The translations under genes were made by a program, and so were the position numbers. A stretch of 64,000 nucleotides of DNA from Physcomitrium patens. Taxonomy: Eukaryota; Streptophyta; Bryopsida; Funariales; Funariaceae. The DNA is taken from the NCBI RefSeq assembly GCF_000002425.4, contig NC_037262.1, forward strand, positions 5,067,816-5,131,815, written 5' to 3'. The notes beneath the pieces are model-generated. The model did not search any database. It was not told the origin of the DNA and saw nothing but the letters and a program-made list of their open reading frames with translations. Below, piece by piece: positions 34,932 to 46,920 of this stretch (positions are counted from its first letter, which is position 1; every line of letters starts with the position of its first letter).

Positions 34932-37124
34932 GGCTTTTATATAATATATAAAAAATATAAAAATAATTTTTTTTATCATGCAATAAATATATTAAATAAA
35001 ATGATGTGAAAGATAATGATAATGATTGGTATTTTAATACAATATTAAGTATCTAATGTAATTTTAATAAATTATTTTATAATGAATCTATTTTTTAAAA
35101 ATTATTTCAGAAATTATTATTATTATTGTGCTACAATTAAAGTAAACATTAATTCATGTTGTTATCCTAATCCTGGCTAGCGGGGTTAGGGCAGGGCAGG
35201 GCAGGGGCTAAGGGCAGCGGGCGGGTTTTTGCGGGCAGGGCCGGGATGGATGAAAATCACACCGGCGAAAGTCCAGTCTAGTTCCTGAGTCGCTTGACCT
35301 CACCAGTTTCGAACAAAAAACGATGCACGATCATATCGTCACATATTCACCGCGTGATTAATTATAACATAATTCGAATCAGGATGATAGGTTGTGTGTA
35401 TCAAGTGTAGGTAGTATATCTGCAAGAGTTGAAGATAATATGAAGTAAAATCACTGAACTGATGCGCATTCCAGAAGTCTCTATTATTAATGTATATATA
35501 TATATATATATATATGAATCTCAAGCCATCCAGAACATGCAGTAAACGGTAGCCACAAAAATATAAGCCACTCTATCCTCTTGGAGGTCTCACTTCCCAA
35601 CTCCTTCCGTCAACACTGGAGGAGCTTTAATGCATGTGTCAACTGGTGCTGCTCGAATCGAATTGAATCGGACAAGAATCTTGTGAGCCGGGTTATCTGG
35701 CACGAATGACCCCCCTTGAGCGCCACCATTCTGCTGCCAAAGTATAAGTTTTCACGCCTTCGGCGTCGCTACGACTTCTGGTGCATGATTTGGTTTTCTG
35801 TAACTTGAAGAAGGTTTGTTTCTAGCCCTTGATCTGAGCTGCACTAGCAACGGAAGGCCAGACGTCGCTGAAAGTTTTTCTGGAGTGACGACGGAGAGTG
35901 GCATGAACTTTAAGGTTCCTGTGATAAACATGAAACCAATTTTGAATGTACCGCAAGGGTTTCAAAAGGATTCCAAAGATGTATGATCGAGCGGATATAT
36001 GTGACGTTGCTTTTGTCTTTATCCAGTACAGCAGCCCGTGTGTAGACTCACCGAAAGACCGAATAGGGCAGCAGATATTTTTAATGAGGGGCTGTGTAAA
36101 CCGTCCTCTTTTCCTGCAGGTCAATCGATCGACGCCTTTTCCAGGAGTCTGTTGTGTTTGCATACAGTTCCATGATCATCGTTCAACCCTGGTCAGCGCA
36201 TGCCGGGGACTTGGATACCTGGAAATGTTGACAATTGTGTAAGAGCAATTTGTTGAATGAGAGATTTTGTCCACTGGAGCTGGCTGTTCACAAAAGAGTT
36301 TTCATTCCATAGGCGTTTCACATGGAAATCATCTAGGTGCATATGAGACTTTTCCATTAGGCTTGTGTACGTGTGTTGAAAAAGATAGATTTTACTCTGA
36401 CAATAACCTACACGCATTTGCAGCAAGCATCGTTATCTAGCTTGTTTCACAAGCTATATATATCCTTACCCTGGTACCTGTAATGTCAGCCTACCGCACT
36501 CAGGAAACACTTCAATGTCGTATGCCAGCAACCACATTGTGACACAAGCAAAGTGACAGTGTCAAACAACAGTTGCAAAAGATACCGCAAACTTTGATTG
36601 CCTGTCAAAATCATGTCCATGTAGCAGAAGAAGCTGATCATGGAACTTGTGTAATTTATGCAGTAATTTCGACGCACTACCAGTGGCTCTTCAGTTGGAA
36701 TTGTTGAATTCTTTGATGCAGTCGGGACTAACACAAATTGGTCCAATTAAACTTCACATCCTCATCACGACTTTCATGGACATTGAAACGTTGATCGACG
36801 AATCGTGTGAATGAGTGGACCTGTCAATTTGCTTTTAAGGCTCCTCAAAGTCACAGATGTACAAATTCTAATAATGGGTGCTCAAAAGCACGGATCACGC
36901 TAGTTATTTTGAAGGATGTGATAGCTAGTACACAGTTTAGGAATGCATTCGTGCCTCATAACACTATCCTGACCACTATTGATCCTCGTAACCAATTAAC
37001 GCTAATTTGTTCGCCTTTCTAACCCATGAAATTAGCACGCTTTTTCAACCGTAGTCGAATATTGCAGATAGAGCCTCTTTGATCTTTCACTAGTCCTATG
37101 AACTGAGGATATGCGCATCTTAAC
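34932..37124. other. Spacer and 3' flank of the MICU-like gene
   Basis: 34932-35160 is AT-rich. A small G-rich island at 35165-35260 follows, including a G-quadruplex motif (separate entry). From 35580 composition is gene-like up to the MICU stop at 37125. This may be a long 3' untranslated region or an unrecognised transcript; short frames such as 35946-36242 plus and 36486-36746 minus show no known domain. A (TA)n tract lies at 35492-35515. Confidence 0.4.
35182..35207 (+). other. G-quadruplex motif
   Basis: Five G runs of three or four bases are separated by TTA or CA (ggggttagggcagggcaggg, then caggggc). This meets the usual G3+N1-7 rule with very short loops, so a stable quadruplex is expected on the plus strand. 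It stands alone in AT-rich DNA. Confidence 0.8.
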
Positions 37125-40100
37125 TCATATGGTCCACGGCTTTTGGCAGTTCCCTGCACATTTCCCCAAGCACTTGATGAACTGTATAATTCCAGTGTCA
37201 CTTGGGTCTATCAATTCCCTTTCTCTTTGCTGTAGCACGCTCAGGAACTCCTCCATGCTTAACACACCATCACCATCGGTATCGAAAATGTGAAATATCA
37301 CATCGACCACTGCATCTGAAATAGGAGTATGACAAATCTGCAATTCAGACATGCACGATGGTCATTTGTATCCAGAATAATGATCGAAGAGTTAAATGCA
37401 CGAAATGGCTGAACAATATAGTTCGGCGCACGTGAAATTTGGTTAATCTGGATACCAATTTCATTATGTGTCAAGGCTATGTGAGCCACATACCTTGGCA
37501 GCAGCACGCTGTACATCAGACTTTGACAAAGTTCCCTGAATTCTGCCAAAGCTGGAGATTGCCAATGCCATGACTGGAATCTTCTTCCGCAATTGTGCAA
37601 ATTGAATGAACTCCTGCAGCATAGCCCACTTCATAATCAGTAAAAGGAAAAGGTACTGTATAGTGTTTCAAGTCTGTTAAGCCCAGAATTACTTATGAAT
37701 AGTAGTCAACAAAGCAGATCTGATTTCTCAGAGTACCTAGCATCTCAATAACAGGGAAATGCCACTAACAACTCCAGTCGTGATCAAAGACGAAAGCAGT
37801 GACCCATCCAAGATCAAAAAATACATTAGTCGAGATAAGCAATAAAGCCACATCAGGCACTGAGAGAAAGCAACGCGTAAGGCCATGTGAGGAAGACGAG
37901 ACATTCAACTAACTCAGGTACAACGCAGCTTCACCTCTAAGGTTATGCGGATAGAGGAAAAATGAGGATCATGTGCAAGATCTTGGACGCGGTCAAGGTA
38001 GTGGTTCATTTTCGACAAGTCTGCAGAAGCAGTCATCGACAAACCGAAATCCATAGCTGAGATGCTCCCCCGGTTCTCAAAGTCATAATGAGCAAATTCA
38101 AGACGAATAATCTGTTACATGAATTCCACAACGTGGAGTCACATTAGTTCACAGTTGTCAAGATTGAGTATAATGTAAACCTTCATACAAAGAAACAGGA
38201 ACACTTGTCTGCAATGTGTATGGATTTGATACCTCGTCGTGAAGGTCCTTCAAAAATTTCTCGAATTGAGCTCTTGGTAGTTGTCGCTTGCCATCGCTTC
38301 CGAAAAAGAGATGAACCAAGCCAGCATCTTCTACATCTCCAGACACGCTAAATCCAGTGCGGAGACCATGAGCGTGAGATTTTCCGACACGAGTTCGCTC
38401 ACGCACCCAAGTCATTACCTTTTTAAACTCGTCTCTGTCAATCATCCTGCAATGGAACAACCCCGTCCACGTATGAATCCAAACATCAAATGCACATGGC
38501 AACTGAGAATGGCATCAACGGCTCTAACCAAACAACGAAGTGTTCACCACAATAGTCTTCGGGAAGTGCGATGCTACAGTTAGTATCATCCTCCATACGT
38601 ACCTCCAATGAGGTTAGTAGTATGAACAATCTTTGCAAGTGCTGTGCAGAAAAATACTACAAACAACTACAAGTCTTACCCGTCCCCGTCTAAATCAAAC
38701 ATTCGGAACGTTGCACTGAAGTTCTTTTCGGGTACACTTAAAAGCGTGATGAAGAAGATGAACCTGTAACAAAAAATTGAAAATAAAATTTTATCTGGAA
38801 CGAACGGTGATAAATTGAAGCAATCTCACGAATTGTCCACCTAGGAAAAATCAATGTTAATGAGAACCAGTGTTGGAATTCATCATGATAAAGAAACTTA
38901 CTCGTAAAATGATATTAATCCGTCTCCATCCGTATCAAACAACATGAAGAATTTAGAAGGAGAACATTTCAAATCTCCTGGGGGCCTCTCACCGCCAAGA
39001 TACCCCTCTCTCACCACGTCCGAGCCCGATGGTGGGAAAACTGGAACTGCTGCTCTCATCAAATCGCCGGCTGTCATGAAAAGTTGGCCATCGTCCTGAC
39101 GTACCGACGAGAAATACTCGAAGACCTGTACGTCATTTTTTTCCCTTAAAATCTCGTAGTGAGTAGGTTTATAATCATATCAGTTTCTGAGTTTGCGCAA
39201 CAGAGAACCAAGAGAACCAAGAGATAGATATCAGTTCGAAGATAATCAAGGGAGATACTTTCTAATGTAGGTAAGGATGTCCCGAGTGAAAAGACCCAAT
39301 GTACTAAGGTGACAAGATTGTGTACCTTCTCAGGAGTGCTACGCAAACGAAGTCGTCTCTCATAATTGAAAAAAATGCGCCGTCTGAACGCCTCTGTAAC
39401 CCAAGTCCACAGTCCCCAGAGTCTGCAGTGAGTAAGACATTTGAAGCGTCTCTCTTGTCAACTCGAGCGCCACAGCAAAAATCAGAAATTGCATCCTTCT
39501 TCCGCACAAGATTCACTTGATTCAACGTGTTTTTTTGAGGTATTTCAACACAGTCACTGAATTTGCATTAAAAAGAAATTGGGCTATCAAGGATGTAATT
39601 CAAAGGAAACAACAATCACCTGTGCAACGGGGAGTAAAGTATCCCATTAGAACGTCCTAACCAGGAAACTATTGACAGAAAGCGATAATTCCGTCACTGT
39701 TTGCGCAATCATAGTTTGCCATGCTGATTGGAATTTTCATTGTTTCTTCATGCAATTGGGCAAAGAAGTAATGAACACGACGACATGACCAGGAAGTAAA
39801 CTGGAATGCCCCGGGCATCCAAATCAAGTAATTAAGGAGTATGGAAAGGAACCAACCGCTAAGGAAGAAGGTGGGCTTAGCTAGCTTTGATTCAGGTCTT
39901 TTGCCCATGGGGGAAGCTGCCGGTAGCTCCGCACCTTCGGCAGAAACGACCCCGTCTGATCCACTCACTGCTAGGGCCACTCCACCTGCCAGAAACGCCG
40001 CACCCCACATAGCAAACAGGGGCTGGCTGCTGGAATTCCTCGAATTCCCACACTCACCCACAGAAGCCATTGCTGGGAGCCATTGCGAGCAACGATCTGC

Positions 40101-40253
40101 ACCAGAGTCAACCTGGCGACTCAAAAAGGAAGAGACACCCTTGCATTCCGGAGCAATAGCACGACGGAGCACGGCAGAAGTTTCATTCTGAGACGTCAAC
40201 AAACGCTGCTCAGCAAGGACCCTCAGCAAAGCCCTGCAATGCATTGACCTCAT
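37125..40253 (-). CDS. MICU: MICU-type EF-hand regulator of the mitochondrial calcium uniporter
   Basis: Eight exons on the minus strand: 40253-39857, 39393-39326, 39125-38902, 38763-38680, 38446-38233, 38111-37935, 37613-37494, 37337-37125. Phases close to 498 residues. The Arg-rich N-terminus suits a mitochondrial presequence, with a hydrophobic segment at about 79-97 (LFAMWGAAFLAGGVALAV). The family core EAFRRRIFFNYERRLRLRS spans exons 1-2. Canonical EF-hand loops lie at 219-230 (DTDGDGLISFYE), 253-264 (DLDGDGMIDRDE) and 447-458 (DTDGDGVLSMEE). Family knowledge: MICU proteins sit in the intermembrane space, sense calcium and gate the MCU channel, and the plant protein has an additional EF hand compared with animals. 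Exon 1 ends at a weak donor (AGCG then GTTGGT), but only that choice restores the conserved EAFRRR core. Start is the first ATG of the frame. Confidence 0.95.
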
Positions 40254-41005
40254 GATCTTCTCCCGCCTCGCCCCACCTCCTCACTCACCCCCAACAAAGC
40301 TCCCGAGACCGACTTTCACCAACACGGCCCACCCAACCAGTTCACCGATCCATGACTTGGCCTAACTTCACAAACGAACATCCATCCGCTTGAGACTCGT
40401 CACCGGCCTGTCACGCACGCCGATGAGCCGCAACAGTGGAAGCATCAGATCCGTATTCAATGCACATGAGCTCGTGGATGAGCAAACGCATTGGCAGAGC
40501 CAACATGCTTCGCATCAGGCAGTAAGAATTAGGGTTTGATGTCCCCCACCCCGCAGATCGGATGCGTGATGTGAAGCTCGCAAATAATGGTGACATAATC
40601 GCCCCCGCGATGCGACGACGCGCAGCAAAAATCGGAGGACACACGCTATTCAGATTAGCATGCGACGATCTCGATTCTCCCCCGAGCCCCATCCGTCCAT
40701 CAACGGCGACGTCGCGGTGCCTCCCCTCCTCACGGGTTTCAAATCAGGCGCTCTGCTACAAAACCTAGTTCATCGTATGAATATCGCGTATTTTTATACA
40801 TGCCTGCGTATATTTTATTTGTAGAGGGTTCAAATTGAAAGTGAAATCACATTCCATGTGTCCACATTTTTTTTAGTGCCACTTTTTACAACAAATAGAT
40901 AAAAAGAGAGTATTATTTAATGTTGTTTAGAAAAGTTTAAAAATATCTTATTTTAAATTAGATTCAAAATAGTTAATTTTTGATATTTATATTATTAAAG
41001 ACCAA

Positions 41006-41010
<5 letters not shown>
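40254..41010. other. MICU upstream region, then AT-rich boundary
   Basis: To about 40790 the sequence is gene-like and CpG-containing, fitting a 5' untranslated region and promoter. Beyond it is AT-rich and leads into a (TA)n tract (41011-41042) and the retroelement cluster. No second gene is seen. Confidence 0.55.
40529..40537 (-). promoter_or_regulatory. Telo-box upstream of the MICU-like gene
   Basis: TTAGGGTTT on the plus strand reads AAACCCTAA in the gene's direction, about 275 bases before the start codon. Telo-boxes are known near starts of plant genes for translation and growth and bind Myb-type or TRB proteins. Function here is inferred from the motif alone. Confidence 0.5.

Positions 41011-41042
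<32 letters not shown>
41011..41042. repeat. (TA)n microsatellite
   Basis: About fifteen TA units at the left edge of the retroelement cluster. Confidence 0.9.
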
Positions 41043-41045
<3 letters not shown>

Positions 41046-41094
41046 AAGTCATTAATAATTACTAAAATAAAAAAGTTAAGTAAAAATAAGTAAA

Positions 41095-41495
41095 ATTAAA
41101 TAATTTGATAATATCTTATGAATAAGATTTTTATAAATTTTATAGATGCAAATTTGACTTTATAAGTATTTTTAGTTGTTTGATAGATTGAAAACTTGGC
41201 CATTGAGTTGAACACATGATAGATGACCTATAAAACGTTGTCATGTAACTCTTTAATTAGATAATATGTACACAGAGAAGAATGAGGCCTTTCTCACTCT
41301 TGTAAATGTCTTTCTTATTCTTAGCCTTATTTTAAGAGTCTCTAGTGTTCTTATCTTTGAAAGTAGTTATTTTAATTTTAGTATTATAACTATCTTTAAA
41401 TGAACATTAATTATTTTTAGTAATAAAAAAGTGTATTGATTTTGTGGTTGTTTTGTGATTCATATCCTTGATAAATTAATAAGAGTACATTTACA
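41095..41495 (+). repeat. LTR remnant, left end of copy A
   Basis: This shares landmark blocks with LTR sequence at 46173-46920 and, inverted, at 60050-60690: a gacctataaaac block, agaagaatgaggc, and agagtctctagt. It ends just before the primer-site remnant. Confidence 0.75.
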
Positions 41496-41659
41496 ATATT
41501 AGAGCTTTTCTTCTCTTAATTAAAGGTAGATTTTCACTTTTTTTTAATAAGACATAAGTATAAAAAAAATTGCAGATTATCCACTTCTAAATTAATATTG
41601 TTCTTAGAATTTTCTTTGTTGTTTAGTGTTCTCTTTTACTTGCCTTAAGTCATATTAGA

Positions 41660-41661
<2 letters not shown>

Positions 41662-41690
<29 letters not shown>
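41662..41690. repeat. Poly(T) tract
   Basis: Twenty-nine T bases in the leader region of copy A. Confidence 0.9.
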
Positions 41691-41794
41691 CTATTATGTT
41701 ATTATAGTAAAACTTATTGATATGCAATTGCACAAATATAGGAACAAATGAAGGAACTATTTCTTACAATGTATCAATTCAATTTACTACTTCA

Positions 41795-41860
41795 AGAAGT
41801 GATAAGATTGGTTAGAAGTGATAAGGTTGGTTAGAAGTGATAAGATTGGTTAGAAGTGAA
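41795..41860 (+). repeat. 19-bp tandem repeat, about 3.3 units
   Basis: The unit agaagtgataagattggtt repeats at 41795, 41814 and 41833 with one substitution, then a partial unit. It is a local expansion inside copy A; the matching part of copy B (near 47230) has a single unit. Confidence 0.9.
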
Positions 41861-42239
41861 GATTCAGAGATGATTGGAATTGCTTCAATATCTACATCAA
41901 ATCATTTTTTTTTTATTTTTAGGATAGAGTATAATTCAAGCATCACCATAAATATTAGAAAATTAATAATTACTTTATTTAAGAAATTTAATGGTATGAC
42001 ATCAAAGTTTTGAAGATTTATTAATCAAGTATAACTTGTGATTGAGCTTCAACCTCATTGGAAGTTCAACATTTAGATTGGAGAAGGAAGTTGGCCAATA
42101 CTCAAGCGGATTTTAGGATTTTTCTTCTATTTGGTGAGTGCAATTATTTTCAAATTTTTTGTACTTTTTTTTAACTAAGAAATTGAAAGGTATATAAATT
42201 TTTAAGAAAGATCAATAATTTAATCAATAGATATTGGGA

Positions 42240-42660
42240 TTCTAATCTACCTTAGGGTTGGTTTGAATTGGTTAGATTTTAGTTAGGATTTGGTTTAGGA
42301 TTTAGGGTTTATTTAAGATTTAGGATTTGTCTAAGGTTTGATTTAGGATTTATTTAAGATATAGGATTTATCTAGGATTTGATTTATGATTTATGATTTA
42401 TTTAAGATTTGATTTAAAGTTTAAGATTTAATTAGAATTTGACCTAAGATTTAATTAAGATCCATTAAGATTTCAATTAGGATTAAAATAGGATTTGATT
42501 AAAATTTATTTAAGATTTATTTATTTTTTAAAAAAATATATTTTTAGGATTTCTTGTGGATTTTTTTTAGATTTGATTAAAGCTTGATTAATATTATTAA
42601 GGTTTAATTAGAGTTTATTTAAGATTTTATTAGAATTGTTAGGATATTGTTTTTGCAATT
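42240..42660 (+). repeat. Degenerate GATTTA/TTTAGG minisatellite
   Basis: About 420 bases of irregular repeats of aggattt, tttaagattt and gatttga. One stretch, tttagggttta near 42300, matches the plant telomere repeat, but the array as a whole is not telomeric. It lies inside copy A and has no counterpart in copy B. Confidence 0.75.
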
Positions 42661-45600
42661 TTCCTTCTACCTTCTATAGCCAAGTGCCTGATGCATTCTC
42701 AAGTAAGACTTCATGTAATATGACAATGTTTTAAAATTCTTATTAAGCAAAAAAAGACTCGTCATTATCAAGAAAGATTATGTTTATATTGTATAGAACC
42801 AAAGCACACTACTTGATATTATTCAAAGAAGCAACGTAATTATAAAATAAAAAGTATGATTGTCAAAAAAGCCACTATGTTGGAAAATAAATTTGTCTGG
42901 CTATAATAGAGATTGTGCAACTAGAATCTTGCACAATACCTAATAAAGATCCTATTATCTCTTCAGAATCTTCTTTTTATTTTACAATAATGTTAATTTA
43001 GGACCTAAACATCAAAAATCCTTTGCCTTACTAGTTTTAAGAGCCTCAACTTGTTTTTTAGATGAAGAATTTATTAAAAGATATAACATATCTTTAGTAA
43101 AGAAAATAAAATCTCTTCATATAGAAGTAAATGATGGTGATCCATTGTCATCTAAAAATATTATTCATGAAACATTTCTTTTAGAAGTAGTAACTAATGG
43201 TCATAATAGCTATATAGTATTTAATATCATTAGAACTTTTAATCCAATTATTTTAGATTTATTGTAGTTATAAAAGTACAATCCTCAAATAGATTGGATT
43301 TTTCATAGTCTTAATTTTTTAGAAAGCATAATTAAGAATGTAATTAATCAAGTAAAAAATTATAAGTTTAGTCAACCAAACTTATATTTATAGATATAAG
43401 AGCTTACATGCTACAAAAGAAGGATCACCTTCTATCATTTATGCCACACTTGTTTTTAATAGTAGAAAGTCTTCAAATGGCATTTTTAGCCAATATCAAG
43501 ATTTTTAAGATTTATTTGAGAAGAAAAATTTAGATATTCTTTCAAAATAATGTTTCTATAATTATTCAATTGATATTCAAAAAAGAGTTCAATTGCCATT
43601 TGGACCAATCTATAGTTTTTCATAAAATGAGGTGATTGAACTCAAAGAATATATTGAAGAGAATCTTGCCAAGAATTTCATATACTATTTCAAATTTCTA
43701 GTAAGAGCTCTAATTTTATTTGTGAAGAAAAAAAATAGATCATTATAGATATGTATCGATTATCAATGATTCAATAAGATCACTATCAAAAATAGATATC
43801 CACTACCTTTGATATTTAGATTTCTTGACTAGTTGAATCAAGCTAAGATCTATACAAAAATAGATCTATAAGGAGCATACAATCTAGTATGTATCAAAGA
43901 AAGAGATGAATAGAAGATTGTATTTTGAATGATGTATTGATATTTTGAATATAATATCATACCTTTTAGACTTATAAATGCATTAATAAATTTTTAATAT
44001 CTAATGAATGATGTCTTTTGAAAATTTTTGGATGATTTTGTTGTTTGTTATCTAGATGATATTTTAATCTATTATAAAAATACAAAAAAAATATGAACTT
44101 TGTATTTGCTGTATATTATAAAACTAAGAAATGTGGGATTCTATACCAAGATAGAAAAATATATATTTTGTACTACTAAAGTTGACTTTTTAAGATACAT
44201 CATTTGAAATAATAGACTTATGATGGATCTTAAGAAAGTTTAAACTATTATAATTGAAAGATCTCAAAAACAATAAGAGATGTCCAATATTTTTTTGGAA
44301 TTTTCCAAATACTATTGGATCTTTATCAAAGACTTATAAAAGGTGGTTAAAGATTTTGTACAATCTTGTAATATTTACTCAAGATCAAAAATTCTTTATT
44401 ATCAACCTTATAGAATTTTTCAACTATTACTCATTTCAAAACAACCATGGTCTTCTATTTCTATAGATTTTATTATGAATATTCTTATATCAAGTTCCTA
44501 TAATTTTATATTTATGATAGTAGATTGTTTCACCAAGATGGTACATTTGATAATATGTAAAAAATCTATGACAAGTGAAGAAACAACTAAGCTTTTCTTT
44601 GACAATATTTATCACTATCATAGATTGGCTAAGAATACTATATCAAATAACAAAACTCAGTTTGTATTAAGATCTTACAAAATAATTTTCAAGATTCTAA
44701 AGGTAGACATAAAACTATCTTTGAATATCCATCCTCAAATTGATGGACAAACAAAGCATACAAAATAAGTTTTAGAGTAGTATTTGAGGTTAATCATCAA
44801 CTATCAATAAGATGATTGAACAACTCTTTTGCCATTGGTAGAATTTACTTATAATAATATGATACATTTTTCTATGCAACAAATACCTTTTTTTACAAAT
44901 TATAGTTATCATCCACAACTTGATGTTTTTTACTTTTCAAAAGTTGACAATCTTAGGGTGAAAGATTTAACAAATCATTTATCTAAGCTATATACAACAA
45001 TGAAGGTGCAACTAAAAGAGGCTTAAGAACACCAAAAAAATAATAGAAATGCCTATTACAGGAAACAACTTCATTTCTATATTGATCATAAGATATGATT
45101 ACTTTTTCATAATATTAAAATTATTTGCCTTTGTAATAAGTTGAATTATTGTAGACTTCAAATATTTCTTATTTGTAAACAAGTCAATCCAATTACTTAT
45201 TGATTACATCTACTAGAGTCTATGAAAATCCATCCTATATTTTACGTATATCTTTTGGAGTTATATAAGACAATGAATGTTTTGGAAAGAAGAAAAATAC
45301 CATTGTTTCTTGTAAAAATAGACAATAATCAATAATTTTAGATAGAAGAAGTTTTAAACTTGAAGCAACATTAACTTAAATTAAAATATCTTATTTATTA
45401 ACATAGATATAATATTAGAAAAATTACATGGAAGCCAATAAAAAATCTTATAAATATAGTAGAAAAGGTCAAAGTTTTTTATCAATCATATCCATCAAAA
45501 TCAAGATGAAGGATAGCAAACCTTTATTATAAAAAAAAATAAAATTTAAGAAAGATTGTATTCTATTTTTTTTTAATCTTTGTTTCTAATTTTTATATAA

Positions 45601-45689
45601 TTATGGGATAAATAAGATGAAGAACTAATAGCTAACAGATTCAACTTGAGAGCCATTATTTACTAATTTGCTAGATGAGATATTTTGAT

Positions 45690-46920
45690 TATCACAACCT
45701 TTAAGATGATGTAGTAGAAATGTAGACCTTCAAAAATGACATATTCTTCTTTGGATAGATGGCAAGATATCATGCATTTGATATTACAACTTGAAAAGAA
45801 AATCTCAATTTTTAGTGATTTTATTAAAGATAAGAATGACTTCTGATGGTATTACAAATACTTTTTTTGAAGGAAGTTACAAAGGTCTTAACAATGATCA
45901 AATAAGAAGGTGGTCTTCTTGCATTGAAATTAAATATTATTGATGGCTGATAAGACCTATCAACTACCTTCAAAAGAAATAAAAATTAGAATATGTGGCA
46001 ATCAGAATTTGCTACAGCTTAGACTTTTTTAACATGAGATCACAGGTCCTTGTGGAACTTGTTCCTAGTAGAACTTGTTCGTTGTGGAACTTGTTCCTTG
46101 AAAAAGAAAGTAATGTCATAGATATACATTTATTATAATTTTTATCAATGCAATATGAATAGATAGAAATAAATAAAAATAGATTAATTTCATAATATCT
46201 TCTAAGAAAGCTTTTTCAAAGCTTTATAGAAATTTTTTTCACTTTACATAAGTTTTATAGTTGATTGATAGATTTAAAACTTAGACAATAAGTTAACCAC
46301 TTAAGTCGTATTATATGTTGTCTTATTTGAGTATATATTAGGTTATCATGGACATATACATGTAAACCAATAATTATCTATATGATTAGATAGAAGTAAG
46401 TAAAGTAAATACAAATAGATTAATTTTATAATATCTTCTATAGAAGTTTTTTAGAAGCTTCATAGATGTTGCTTTGACTTCATAGATATCTATAATTGAT
46501 TTTTTAGATTAAAAACATCATCAATAAGTTAGCCATGTGCCACACATATTGGTAGCTTGAAGAATAAGCTAACTATATCGTGCATACATAGAAAACTTGT
46601 GTTATAAGCTAAAGCATGTATCTTGCAAAGTCAACGCATATTAGAGGTCTTATAAAACATTGTCAAATAGCTCATAGTATGATAGTATATATAGAGACAA
46701 GAATGAAGTTCTCTTCATTCTTGTCAACTCTTTTCTTGCTTCTAGTCTAGATTTAAGAGTCTCTAGTTTCCTTGTCTTTTGGCAATAGCCATTCCAAATT
46801 CCTTTTAATATACATACTACTATATTACTATTTTGATACTTTCATGTTAATACAAAATTTTCAGATTTATGCATCTTCTTCCAATTTATATTTTTGACAA
46901 ATTGACAAGAGTATATTCAT
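45690..46920 (+). repeat. Compound LTR zone between copies A and B
   Basis: This begins with sequence shared with the right end of copy C (59660-60045) and ends before a primer-site remnant (46922-46931) leading into copy B. A segment of about 120 bases occurs twice within it (46173-46300 and 46410-46530), which suggests two LTRs joined or one LTR partly duplicated. Confidence 0.7.

Larger units (their letters stand above)
41095..46140 (+). mobile_element. Ty3/gypsy chromovirus copy A (fossil)
   Basis: Plus-strand copy of a chromodomain Ty3/gypsy element, bounded left by an LTR remnant (about 41095-41495) and right by LTR sequence starting near 45690. A degenerate primer-binding site resembling the tRNA-Met type (ATATTAGAGC, 41496-41505) follows the left LTR. 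Parts recognised in order: gag (about 41740-42060), protease-region sequence (43020-43260), reverse transcriptase (43580-44250), integrase (44260-45100) and chromodomain (45330-45520). A (GATTTA)-like minisatellite (42240-42660) lies inside. The copy is old and heavily broken, with dozens of breaks. Boundaries are approximate. Confidence 0.85.

Noticed and set aside
42290-42320. Interstitial telomere array
   Set aside because: Only one telomere-like unit is exact; the rest of the array follows other AT-rich units.
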